The position numbers and the translations under genes are program-made. This document shows, piece after piece, positions 33,161 to 43,536 of a stretch of DNA of 64,000 bases. Numbering within the stretch: position 1 is the first letter of the stretch; each line of letters begins with the position of its first letter. The DNA is from Phyllostachys edulis (taxonomy: Eukaryota > Streptophyta > Magnoliopsida > Poales > Poaceae): contig CM070548.1 of the NCBI GenBank assembly GCA_036346405.1, forward strand, positions 58,650,611 to 58,714,610. Direction: 5' to 3'. Below the pieces are notes generated by a model. The model worked only from the letters and a program-made list of their open reading frames with translations. It did no database searches and was not told the origin of the DNA.

Positions 33161-33329
33161 AAGCTGCCAGCTAATCTAGTTAATTAGGGTGAGTTTGGTT
33201 GGCAGGATGAGGCTGAATGGGACAGTTCTGTTTAAGATGTAGGGTCATCCAAGTGTTTGGTTAGGTGAATCGTACCAAACAATCCTAGATGAGATGGTTC
33301 CATTTGAGGGAATATTCCCCTTTTATGAT
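33161..33329. other. Short spacer, possible transposon fragment
   Basis: 169 bp between two elements. It contains GTTTGGTTGGCAGG and GTGTTTGGTTAGG, phrases seen in ends of grass hAT-related MITEs, but no paired termini could be defined. Confidence 0.3.
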
Positions 33330-33560
33330 TGTCGATGTTTTACTATCGATCTTACGAATGAATATTGGGCGTCTCCTAGAATTAGAACCATATGTAGAGA
33401 ATGACATAGGGATTTATACAGGTTCAGGCCTTCTCTGAAGAGAATAACAACCCTACTCCTGTGTTACTATATTGAGCGTGCTGATTACAATCAAGAGGAA
33501 GACTAAACCTTAATGTATTTTGCTCCAGATTGCCTCTCTCCTCTGTTTACTGACTTCATC

Positions 33561-33570
33561 CTTTATATAG
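33561..33570 (-). promoter_or_regulatory. TATA box in Tat LTR C
   Basis: CTATATAAAG on the minus strand. The equivalent in LTR A is a weaker TTTAAA near 7705, and in LTR D CTATAAATA near 62598-62606. Confidence 0.6.
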
Positions 33571-33826
33571 CACATGAAGAGGTGGCAGTTTCTCCAAGCC
33601 AAGAGACGTCCCAACGTTCCAAATGATGAACGGATGGTGGAGGTTATTGTCAGAGAGATAACACCCATATGTTGCTAGGCAGTTATTGTCAGAGACAGAG
33701 ATATAATACGTACGGTTATTCACATAGAATAACAGCGTATATTAACTACCCCATGTGTTGAACACGACACACAAGACTCCCTAACTGACTAAGCCCATGT
33801 GTCTGTAGGCTCCATCGATTATAGGG

Positions 33827-33985
33827 TGGTCGTAACCGACCAGGTTGTGGAGAGACTTACGACCACAAGGTGCTCGTAGAAAAGGCTCACAACCAGAGAC
33901 GGGTCGTAGAAAATCTTACAACTAGAGACTGGTCGTAGAAAAACTTATGACCAGGGGGGTCGTAGTAAGACTTACGACCACTTGG
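33827..33985 (-). repeat. Inverted-repeat array in U3 of Tat LTR C
   Basis: Five to six diverged units of the GTCGTA ... TACGAC hairpin repeat (for example GGTCGTAGAAAAACTTATGACC near 33931), the same family as the arrays in antisense gene B introns. The array lies about 260-420 bp upstream of the LTR's TATA box. Confidence 0.85.
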
Positions 33986-34374
33986 TTAAACTTCTCCCTT
34001 ATGAATGGTAAGGGGTATACTTGCGAGTAATATAAAAGATATTGCTATCTATAATAAGAATTATGGATAAATAATTAATTAAAGATTATTAGATCCTCGT
34101 CATCTAGCCCCCCAACTTCAAGTGAAAATAACTTACTTGGTACATGAGTCGTAGAATGGTGGTCGAAAGTATAGCCTTTCCAACTAGTATTTCATTTGAC
34201 CAGAAATTGACTTGGTTAAGAAGGTAATTTCACTTGAGTTGTAAAGACATAATCAGTTTTCCCGAACAGACAAATTAAAGAATTCCAATCGACTCTCACA
34301 AACATGTTTGTTGATGCGGTTCCCGAAGAGGTGGCAACTGTTGAGCTCTCACGATCTCTAACTCAAGTGTGCGG

Positions 34375-34383
34375 CTATAAAAA
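34375..34383 (+). promoter_or_regulatory. TATA box of antisense gene C
   Basis: CTATAAAAA in the context GCGGCTATAAAAATC, about 140 bp upstream of the ATG at 34524 and outside the LTR, so the antisense gene has a promoter-like element of its own. It is followed by a CT-rich leader (CCCCATTTGC ... GAGCCC). Confidence 0.6.
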
Positions 34384-34523
34384 TCTACCGCGGGTGTGCC
34401 TTAGAGTTTTTACTTTCCCCATTTGCTTCAACTGTTCCTTGAGCCCTTGTTCTCTTCGCCACTAACCAAATCGTACGCTTTCTCAAAACCTTTCCAAATC
34501 CAAATCAACCTCACTTAGAGAAG

Positions 34524-37500
34524 ATGGCTGAAATTGCTTCCAAGCGGGCGATATCGGAGATGGATGCGGCGAACATGAAAGCTTTGGTCGCTACCGAGAA
34601 GATCCCGAAGAAGGCCTATGTGAAGTGGACTGAAGCTGCTGGGCAGCATTGGCTCGCGGGTGAGGAAGGCACCATTCTAATATTTCAAGCATATTGTGAA
34701 TGTGGCTTTCGATTACCCGCTCACCCTTTTCTTACTCTTGGACTCGTACACTTTAGGGTGGAATTGGTGAATCTTGTTCCCAATTCTATCACATTGTTAA
34801 GTGTATTCGTGTACTTGTGCGAAGCCTACCTAGGGATTCAACCAGACTTGGAGCTCTTCCAGTACTACTACAGAATGAGCAGACAGACCGGAATCGCATG
34901 CAGCTGTGGTCTAAAGCTCCACGATGGAAAGTTGAAAGAGTACATTTAGATGTTCACTCGGTCATTATGGCCGGGATGGAAGAATAGGTGGTTCTACTGG
35001 ATGATGACAACGGATGGAAGAATAGGTGGTTCTACTGGACGACGACCAAGGACAACAGCCTCTTCTTCATAGGGAAAGCCGCTGAGAAGAGTTCCTCTTG
35101 GGATTTAGTTCCTAGCAACCTCGACCGGACCGTTCCCTTCATTCAAGCCATAAAAGACTTGAGAGAAGAGGGGCTTACCGGATGACACGTGGTGAGAGAT
35201 TTCATCGCGTGCCGCATCACTCCTTTGAAGAACTGAGCACATCCTATGTGGATTTACTCAGGGACTAAAGATTCGACTAGAGATTTTGAGGAATGTCAAT
35301 AATCTTTCAACTCAGCTCTTTTTGATTAATTTGTAGCTTGATTGTTGAGTAGTTCCTTTACCATTATAGATCCCAAACAAAAGCAGATTGACGCTCGAGT
35401 CAAACTCATTTGTGAAAAAAAAACTCCGACACCCATGTTGACAGGGGTTCCTTGAATCCTAGCAGTCATGTTCGCAAAGGAAAGGGAAGAATGCCTAAAG
35501 GTAATCAAGAGTTGATTTTTTTCTTTAGGATTCTATGGTCATAGATTTCGACCATCAAGTGATGTACTTTTTCTGTTTACTACAAAAAAAAAGGCATGGT
35601 AGACCATCGAGATGACCAAGAGGTCGAATCGAAGACTGTCAAAATGAGGCTAGAGGAAGACAAAGTTCCTCCGGGCAAAAGGCGTTGCCTTGTGAAGGCC
35701 GCCGACAAGCAAGGTGAAGGCTCAAGCTCTACTCCTCCTCGGACCAGCCCCATCAAGAAATTCTTTCTAGACGTGATCGCTGCAGAGAAAAGAGGGGCGG
35801 TCTTAGTGTTTGCTCAAAAAGCCCCCAAGACCAAGTTACCATTCTACTACGACAACAAGACTTTTTCAGTTTCTACATCTCATGGCTTTGTCAAGCAACT
35901 AGAAAAGGAGAACTAAAAGAGCTTTGTGTCTTTGGTGAAGGATACTGTTGTATCAGCATAGCCCATGGTCGAGGTAGGCACGGTCCCTCAGGTGGTCGAA
36001 ACAAGTTCCGATCACCAAGAGGGGCAGAAAGCTTCGGAAGCTTTAGCTCTTGTTCATGGCCTACGACCAGACATGGTCATAGAGGTCCCAAACCCTCAAC
36101 AAGATATTCGACCAGATATGGTAAAAAGACCCGACCTCTCAATCTCGTGGCACCGAAAGCCTCCCAAGGGCTAAAATTGCCATGAGGATTGAGGCGGTCG
36201 ATGAGAAGAAGAGAAAGAGATCTTCCTTAGGGAAGGTTTCTTTTGGATTCATGATTAAATCCAAAAAGCCATGGTATGTAAAAAATCAAAAGCATAAATA
36301 TAGTATTTACCTTTCGTCTTTTGCAACTTGACATCTTTTCTCTTTTATGCAATTTTAGTCCTACTTCTCTAGTCCCCAAGGATGCTTCTATCGGGAGGCC
36401 CGCTGCCATTTCTCCTACAGTCATAGAGACAATAATTGTTTCTTCTGTAGTCGAAGAGACGACATCAGAGGTGGTTGAGGGATCGACCACTATCCCTATG
36501 GTGGAGAAAGTCGTTGCTGCTAAAGCAACTGTGATCACCGAAGTGGTCGTAGAAGTAGAGGCGAAGACGGCGGGTGATCCGGTCGCTATGATGATCGAGT
36601 CAGTTATTAATGATATCAATAATCGGATAAGGGACTTAGTCCTTCAATCACCAGAAGCTTACAGCCAAATGGAGGAGGAGCCTCAGACCACCATGCTGGG
36701 AAGGAAGTTGTTGAGGATGTTCTTCCTGGCCCTCAAGGAGGAGTTGCTGATGCCAGCAACGAAGAAAAAGAAGAAGAAGACTCCAACTTCTTCTCCGAGT
36801 TCCTTGGCCCACCATCCGTCGTGGGATCTTCTTCATTCAGATCTCGTGACCGAGTCCCACACCCTAAGGACATTACTAATAGGGGAAATATTTTTGATGA
36901 CGAGCGCCTTCAAAAAATATGGTAGAACCAAGTCGAAGAGATCGATGAACTTAAAGATTTCCAGAGGGTGTACGCCAATTTTGCTCGATCAAACATTAGT
37001 GTAAGTACCTGATGCCAAATATTTACATATTTGGTTTTTTCTTACTTCTCACTGTCTTTCTTCATTCAAAGAGCTTTGGAACAAGTTGTCACTGTTGGTG
37101 AATATCACAGACAACTTGTGCTGTTAAGACAGCAAAAAGTTGAACTCTATGAGTAGGCGGCGAGATGGCAAGTCACTGTCACATGTAGTCTTTTGTCTTT
37201 CGACTACTTTTCCAGTTCTCATGTCTACTTTAACCTTTGCAAGTTCAAAAGTGACGAAAATACCTTGGCTAACACACTCGACTATGAAAAAGTCAAGACA
37301 CAGAAGCTAAGGAAAGAAAATCAAGACGTTCTGAAGAAACTTTAGGAGGCAAATTCTGTAACTTGCGAGTTGCAGAATAAGATAAACAATAAGATTTGGA
37401 CTTAAGATTGTTTATCTTAATGACTTTCTTTTCTTTTTCTAACTCTTTTTCTTTTTAGAAAAAAGGTCGAAATGGGTGAACTCAAAACCGAGGTCGAATC

Positions 37501-38152
37501 AAAGGCAATCTTTCTCGTGTCGGCAAAGAAAAAGATAAGAGCATAAAGTCGTGGGAAGAGCAATGCACAAAGAATGATGCCTCCCATGACAACGAGGTCA
37601 AGAAACTTGATTCTCGACTAGTAGGTAAGTAATTCTTTACCTACGACCAGTTTTTTTTACTAGTCATTAAGAAATATCCTTCTGACTGATCGTACTCTAT
37701 TTTCAGAGCAAGCAGTCGAAATAAAACGACTCCAAGAAGCTTCGACTTGTAGTCAAGAGGAGATAAAGTTGATGAAGATCAACCTTCAAGACAACATTTC
37801 CCTCCTAAACAATGTACTTAGAGGGCTTGGTGCTAAGGAGGTCACTCCTCTTGAAGACACCATGATCGCCCATACAAGTGCCATTAGAGAACAAGTTGAA
37901 ACTTTAGAGGAGTTGGTAGCCACTCTGAAGAGCAACTAAGCTGACTCTATAAAAGACGCGGTCGAAAGTGCAGTAAGTTCTGCCTTAGCAAAGCTCAAGG
38001 CACATGACTGTAATCTCAATCTTCAACCAATCGTAGCCGACTTCGACTGCCCTGAGGCTGACGCAGAGGCAGTACATCTAATTGAAGAAGTGCAATCGAT
38101 CAGCAAGAAGGTCGAGGAGGAGATGCAAATTGTATCTTCTTCACCAGAGTAG
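34524..38152 (+). pseudogene. Tat antisense gene copy C with plant mobile-element domain
   Basis: The start ATG at 34524 gives MAEIASKRAISEMDAANMKA. Codons ~55-120 hold CECGFRLPAHPFLTLGLVHF and LNPNS-type NLVPNSITLLSVFVYLCEAY, features of the 'putative gypsy type transposon' domain (Pfam PF04195), a plant-only domain of unknown function. Later exons parallel copy B: 35068-35286, 35370-35500, 35594-36272, 36358-37002, 37072-37168, 37245-37388, 37458-37626 and 37707-38152 (EEMQIVSSSPE, stop). Several stops are present, and at least two donors have decayed (GTCAAT at 35287; GCAAGT near 37168, where B has GTAAGT). The C-terminal exons are coiled-coil-like. No role is established. Confidence 0.75.
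34973..35044 (+). repeat. Tandem duplication within antisense gene C
   Basis: A segment beginning GGATGGAAGAATAGGTGG and ending CTACTGGA(T/C)GA(T/C)GAC occurs twice in direct succession (starts at about 34976 and 35012). It duplicates about 11 codons (WKNRWFYWMM-like) just after the conserved domain. Confidence 0.8.
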
Positions 38153-39123
38153 TTTGTAATAGGGAACTTTGTAAAGACAAAATTTTGTTTATGAATATAA
38201 ACCTTCTTTATCCTACAAATTATCTTGTCGAGTAGTTTGTAACTCATAAGACAATGAATAGAGAAAATAAATTGAATTTAAGACTAAGCATTGAAGTCAT
38301 ATTAATAACTTTATCCTAGCCCCCGACTATTTGCTTAGTTTATTTATATAAACTAAGTAAATAGTGTGAAAAATGGTTTGCTTTAAAAAGGTTTGTCCGA
38401 CTTTACTTATCGATCTCGATTATCGTGTATTGGTTGCAAGAATCATTAACAGATTGACACTAGGAAGTTCCTTCTAGTGGGTATGACCACATGTAGAGAG
38501 GAAAGACTTCGACTAGTGGAGTTACGTTCTCCAACCATATTTATCAAATCAAGAGCATCTACATGAGTTGGATAAATCATCAGAGTGTCTTAAAAATTCA
38601 CTCAAATTTCTTAGTGAACTCAATGGTTTTATGCTGATAGCGAGAGTTAGGAACAGTACAACGCTAGGAAGTTCCTTCTAGTGGGCAGGACCACATGTAG
38701 AGAGCAAAGCCTTCGACTAGGTATTGTTTCTTTCTCTGACCAGTTTAAACTAATTGAGTTTGCCAAAAGGAGTCGAACAAACTATAAAAGCACACTCCAC
38801 TTAGAGAATTTTCAAAAAAAATGAAGAAATAAACTAAGTCGAAAAAGAACTTGCTTGAAATTATATCGACCAGATTTTGTTGAACCCAGTTTCTTTGTGT
38901 TGGTAGTGAAAGTTAGGAACAAGTAAACACTAGTAAGTTCCTTCTAGTGGGTAGGACCACATGCAGAGAGGAAAGACTTCGACTAGATGATGTTACCTTT
39001 TTTCGACCACGGTAAAGAAAACCAAGTGTTAAAAAATGATTGAAAAATCATCAAAGCGTTGTTCAATGTAAGATAATAAAGATTGAAAAAAGTTGAAACT
39101 TTATTGAGAAAGTAAGAAGTTAC
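38153..39123. repeat. 3' region of Tat C with three dispersed repeat copies
   Basis: A 57-bp segment (TAGGAAGTTCCTTCTAGTGG, then G.A.GACCACATG.AGAGAG and CTTCGACTAG) occurs at 38460-38516, 38664-38720 and 38930-38986, each preceded by a GTTAGGAAC-like motif. The spacing is 204 and 266 bp. One weaker copy is in element A (664-721). The region has no ORF. Confidence 0.82.
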
Positions 39124-39855
39124 ACATAAAACTTACGTAATTGGTCGATGTTCCAAGAATTAGAGAGGACTCGGCCATCTTCCATTGCTAGTAGTACCAA
39201 ACCTGGTCACGTAACTTTGACCACTGTGTAAGGGCCTTCCCACTTGGGGCAAACTTTATTCCGATTAGACTGGGATTGAATCTTTTTCAATACCATGTCA
39301 CCTACAGTAAGGCTGCGAGGTTGGACATTACGATCGTAGTATTTGCGTAGAGCTTGTTGGTAGACCGCTAAACGGATTAAGGCTTGATTCCTTTTCTCTT
39401 CGAATATGTTGATGTTATCCGCTCTAAGTTGTTCCTTGTTAGAGTCATTGAAATTTTTTACCCTTGTCGACCGAATCTTTAGTTCTGGTGGAAGCATGGC
39501 TTCAGCTCCAAAAACTAGAAAAAAGGGTGTTTCACCTGTAGTCCAGCAAGCAGTCGTGCGAAATGCCCATAATACTGAGGGTAATTCTTGTACCCAAGCC
39601 CACGAGCGCTTTATAAGCTAGTCGAAAACTCGAGTTTTGATTCCCTACATAATTTGGATATTCGCACTTTTGACTGCCCCATTGCTTTGTAGGTGGGCAA
39701 TAGAGGCATAACACAACTTGGTACCCAATTCTTCGCAAAATTCTTGAAATTTTGCACTAAAAAATTGTTTACCATTATCTGTAATTATTCGACTTGGAAC
39801 ACCAAATTGAGTAATCACGCTTCTTATCATGAACCTTTTAGCTGCTTCCGTTGTT
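39124..39855 (-). pseudogene. Tat C integrase, C-terminal half
   Basis: It starts inside the core with MIRSVITQFGVPSRIITDNG; the second catalytic Asp is intact here, unlike in element A. The Glu region (NGAVKSANIQIM) is changed: the conserved Glu before the Arg/Ala stretch reads Lys. After two stops the frame continues WAFRTTACWTTGETPFF, FGAEAMLPPELK and VGDMVLKKIQSQSNRNK with WEGPYTVV, ending near 39124. The upstream part is lost at the join with the Tekay-type sequence. Confidence 0.85.
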
Positions 39856-39966
39856 ATCCAGCAAATCCAACCTTCAACGACATCTCCAGTTGAAAACCTT
39901 GTATCCCCAACTTTCTTTCTAGCCTCTCCAAATATCGGGGACGAAATTCCTTTTAAGGGGGTAGTT
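39856..39966 (+). mobile_element. 3' internal end and polypurine tract of Tekay-type element 2
   Basis: It matches the sequence between gag and the 3' LTR of the gag-only element (28121-28230, opposite strand): AACCTTGTATCCCCAACTTTC, then CGGGGACGAAATTCC and the polypurine tract TTTTAAGGGGGTAG before the LTR start TGTAATATCCC. Only ~110 bp of internal DNA survives, so it cannot be said whether this copy also lacked pol. Confidence 0.8.
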
Positions 39967-40499
39967 TGTAATATCCCAAAGTTCTCATTACCAAAATAAA
40001 AATAAATAAAGTTATTATTTTATTGGATCTTCTAAAATTTGAAAGAGTTTGATTTCTTTTCTTGAATTTCTGAAGTTTCTAAAAGTCAAAAATAAAATTT
40101 ATTGAAGTTTTTGAAGTTTTATTTGATTTAAGTTGAAAAATAAAAATTTAACTAAATCCTAGAATTTTTTGGAATTTTGAAGCTTTTCCCTAAATTATTT
40201 TAAAGCTAAAATAAATTTATTTGCAAAATCTATTACCAAATATAAGTTAGAAATATTTTTATTTAAGTCCAAGATACCTTTGAGAATTTCTATGAATTTT
40301 CTCGAATTTTTGGATTTTATTTGCTGTTTTCTAAAAGCCCTTTTGAATTTATTTGAGTTAAATCAATTGCTAAATCAAAAGAAATCCTCAAATAGTGATT
40401 AGGCCGAATCTATCTCGGCCCAATTCCTGTTTCCACACGCATGTGGCCCACACGGCCTACCCGCCCACGCGTTCCATCCCCAAACCCGTGCCAACCGTC

Positions 40500-40805
40500 G
40501 GATCTAAAATAAACGGTCCGATCTAGATAGTGCTCGGACGGTCCAAACATCCCAGCCCTTGTGGACCGTCCGGTTAAAAAGGAATGGCCCGATTTTGTTT
40601 GCTGTTCGGAGCGGTCTGAACGTCTCACTTGGTATGGACCGTTCAATTTAAATCAAATAGCCCGCTTCACCCGCGCCCACGCATTTGCATCTCCAACTCA
40701 TTTCCACCATTGGATCAATTATGAACGGCCCGATCATGTTTGTCGATCGGAGTGGTCCGAACGTTCTCATCAATGTGGACCATTCGATCTGAATCGAACG
40801 GTTCA
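40500..40805 (+). repeat. ACGGTCCGATC repeat block within the LTR
   Basis: Three diverged units contain (A/G)ACGG(T/C)CCGAT, TCGGAG(C/T)GGTC(T/C)GAACG and TGGACC(G/A)TTC, with pairs of units in inverted sense. The block is GC-rich and absent from the same place in the other LTR copies of this family. Confidence 0.7.
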
Positions 40806-42204
40806 ACATGACCCTTTCCCTTTTTCTCTTCTCGCTTTCACTGCCAAGTGGGGCCCCCGCTCGCTATAGTGGCGTCTCTTTCCTTTTCTCCTTCTCCGCT
40901 CAACCGAGCCCGACACTACCGCCATTATCACTCATGCCAAGCTCCATTTACACTGCTTTTCTCTCCCTCTCCTCCCTCGCATTCACGCGCATTTAGTTTC
41001 CCTAATTCCGCCGCCTTCTCCTCGGCCGTTTTCCCCTTTTATGCACGCATTTTTGCTGGGATGAGTAACGGCCGCCGCCGACCTCACGCACACGATCTCC
41101 CTCTCTCGTGCCCCTCAACCCCTATAAAGGGGAGCACGAGGTAGCCCTCTTCCTCCACATTCCAAACCCCAAGCTCTCTGCTCTCTCCCTCTCCCAATTG
41201 CCGGCAATTTGAGTTTCCCTCTGCACCGCCAAAACTCGAATCTTCTTTGATTCCGGTGCCGACGAAGGCTCATCATCGACGACGACCCCTTATTTGACAC
41301 CGCCGCCTCATCGTCGTCCCCGTGCACACGTTGCTCTCGCCAGAGTGCCACCTGAACCATCCCGCCGTCGCAAGCTCGACACCGCCACCACATATCTCCT
41401 CACCGCCGTCGAGTCCTTCACGCCCTTGCGCCACCGCGGTAAGCATCGTGACCCCCATGTCCTCCTCTCTCATTTGGTACCACCCACACCCCTCATCGGA
41501 GCCCCTATCGTCGGCGAGCTTGACGCCGAGCGCCATCGCCGCCTTGTTGACGTGGCACCGCCACGTGGCTGCCACGTCATCGCCATCTCAACCTCCGAGC
41601 TAATGTGTCATCCCCTGTGTCGCTGACGTGGCGAATTCTTTAGCTGAAAAAGAAATCAGCCGATGACGTCATTAAATTCGATTTTCCTTCACAAAAATAA
41701 TTCCAATAATTCTAAAAATTCCAAATTCGTCATTTCATGTGATTTCCAAACTTCCAGGAGTTCGTTCTCCTTCATACGAACTTCGATTTCGTCGATTCAA
41801 AATTTTAAATTCATATAAATTCAAGATCTAGCTAACTAAACTAAAATTATTTAATTTGAAGTTTATTTGAATCTTCATTTGAATTTTTTTTGAATTTAGC
41901 TTATTTTCGCGTATAGATTTCGACGACTTCGGAGAGTCAGAATTCAACGCCGTTTGAGAACATATAAGAGGATTGATTTTGACTATATGATCATTGTGGT
42001 TGTACACATAGACTACCTAGAGAGAGTACTTGTGAGTACTAGGTGACCTGTTACGGAAAACAACATCGTCTAATCAAGCAAGGCAAGTTATATCTTTGAT
42101 CATATTTGATCCCATTATATCAAATTACTTAAATTTTGTTTTAAATAATTATTTCATGGTTATTTCTATTCAATGTAATTTAAATACATGTCTTAAGCTT
42201 TATA

Positions 42205-42960
42205 GTTATTACCAATTCCAATATATAGCCCTTTATTGTCAAGACAGACAATATGAAGAATCTTTCCGATTGTGATGTATTTAGGAGTTAGATATTGAAA
42301 AGACTAAATTATAAGAATACATTATTGTTGGAGGAGATACCTGATTGTTGAAATTATAACAATGTACGATTGATGGAAGTTGAATTTTAGGAATGCATGA
42401 ATCTTGGATTGTTGGATTATTAGGGTTGAAGAATTGTTGTGTATTGGATTGTAGAAGTAATTGTTGGATGTTGAATTATAGGATTATATAATCATTGGAG
42501 ATTGGATTCTAGGATTGCATGATCATTATGGTGGGATCATAGAAATAAATAATTATTGGATATCGATTTTAGAAGTAGATATTTGTTGATGTTTGATTAA
42601 TAAAGATTAAATGATAGATAGATACTATAGTCAAATACTGAATTGTTGATGTTGGATTCTAGAAATAGATTGTTATTGGATATCAGATTATCTGAAAATT
42701 TGATTATAGGATTACATAGTCATTGGATTGATGTGGAATTAGTACAAATAGTTTATTAAGGAATAATGGATTGATGGATATCGTATTATAGAATTAGAGT
42801 ATAGTTAAATGTTGGATTGATTGAAGTTGAATCATAGAAATAGACTTATATGGTGTAGATTTCACTAATTGATAATTGGAGTATAGGATTTTACAATTGC
42901 TGGAGATTGAATTATCACAATACTGATGGTTTACATACTGATCTCGTACTTAACAAGTCT
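42205..42960 (+). repeat. Degenerate minisatellite in the LTR
   Basis: An AT-rich stretch of loosely repeated GATTGTTGGAT, TTGGATATTG and GAATTATAGGATTA phrases with a period near 50-60 bp. The LTR copy at 29912-33160 lacks it; the flanking LTR sequence continues at ACCTAGTTGATATGATAG (about 42982). Confidence 0.7.
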
Positions 42961-43536
42961 TAGACATTAATCCCTCATACCTTGTCACCTTAGATAAAAC
43001 CTAGTTGATATGATAGTTTGAACTGGGATCATTTTGAGAAAAATTATGCTTAGCAATGCTTAGACCCAAAAGTATTTGATTTGGGGAATTCTAGCCAAGT
43101 AATCAACTTTTGTTTAAAAGTCTATGGCATTGGTTTGTCATGGAAGATTTTGCAAATGTTTTTGAAAAGCAAAAAGGAAAAGTTGGTTTATACTTGGGCG
43201 AAATGGAGGTTTGGATGGTGCATGTTGATGCACGAGATCGAGTCATCGAGGCCCATTGGTTTTATGGAAAGCCGCCCAAGTCAGTTAAGGACCGGCCTGA
43301 GAGCAACTTTTGCTAAACTCCACCGTAGTACCACATGTCCTGAATGGGTAGGACCTGGCTAACTAATTTGCAATGTTTCACCGTGGTTGTGCCATCCGGT
43401 TGTGTAGGTGTCTATTATGACCTACTTTTATATATTGCCACCTGGCGCAAGAGAGGGCTTCTGGAGGATGGACAGTCCAATGGAAGCAAAACCACAGCGA
43501 GGCGGGACTACGGTGGGATGGTGCATTGTAAAGGCC

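Larger units (their letters stand above)
33330..34102 (-). repeat. 3' LTR of Tat element C (773 bp)
   Basis: The boundaries are TGTCGATG at the left and CCTCGTCA at the right; on the minus strand it starts TGACGAGG after the polypurine stretch GTTGGGGGGCTAGA (34104-34117). A minus-strand TATA box (CTATATAAAG, 33561-33570) and an inverted-repeat array (33827-33985) lie in order from the transcription start outwards, as expected for U3. Confidence 0.82.
33330..39855 (-). mobile_element. Tat-lineage Ty3 retrotransposon C, 3' half
   Basis: Minus-strand element running from its 3' LTR (33330-34102) through the antisense gene (plus strand, 34524-38152) and a non-coding repeat region to the C-terminal half of integrase (39124-39855). 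It is cut within the integrase core at 39855, where the 3' end of a plus-strand Tekay-type element begins. Gag, protease, RT and RNase H are lost. It shares LTR ends, antisense gene and integrase with element A. Confidence 0.85.
39967..43536 (+). repeat. 3' LTR of Tekay-type element 2, first part
   Basis: The plus-strand LTR starts TGTAATATCCCAAAG and follows the 33160-30690 sequence of the gag-only element's LTR, with two extra repeat-rich stretches (40430-40830 and 42205-42960). Recognisable shared blocks include GATTTCGACGACTTCGGAGA, ACCTAGTTGATATGATAG and GGCGGGACTACGGTGGGATG. Similarity ends at 43536. It resumes after the nested insertion at 59188. Confidence 0.8.

Noticed and set aside
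40848..41626. Pro/Ser-rich ORFs on both strands
   Set aside because: They are located in the GC-rich part of Tekay LTR 2; open by composition.
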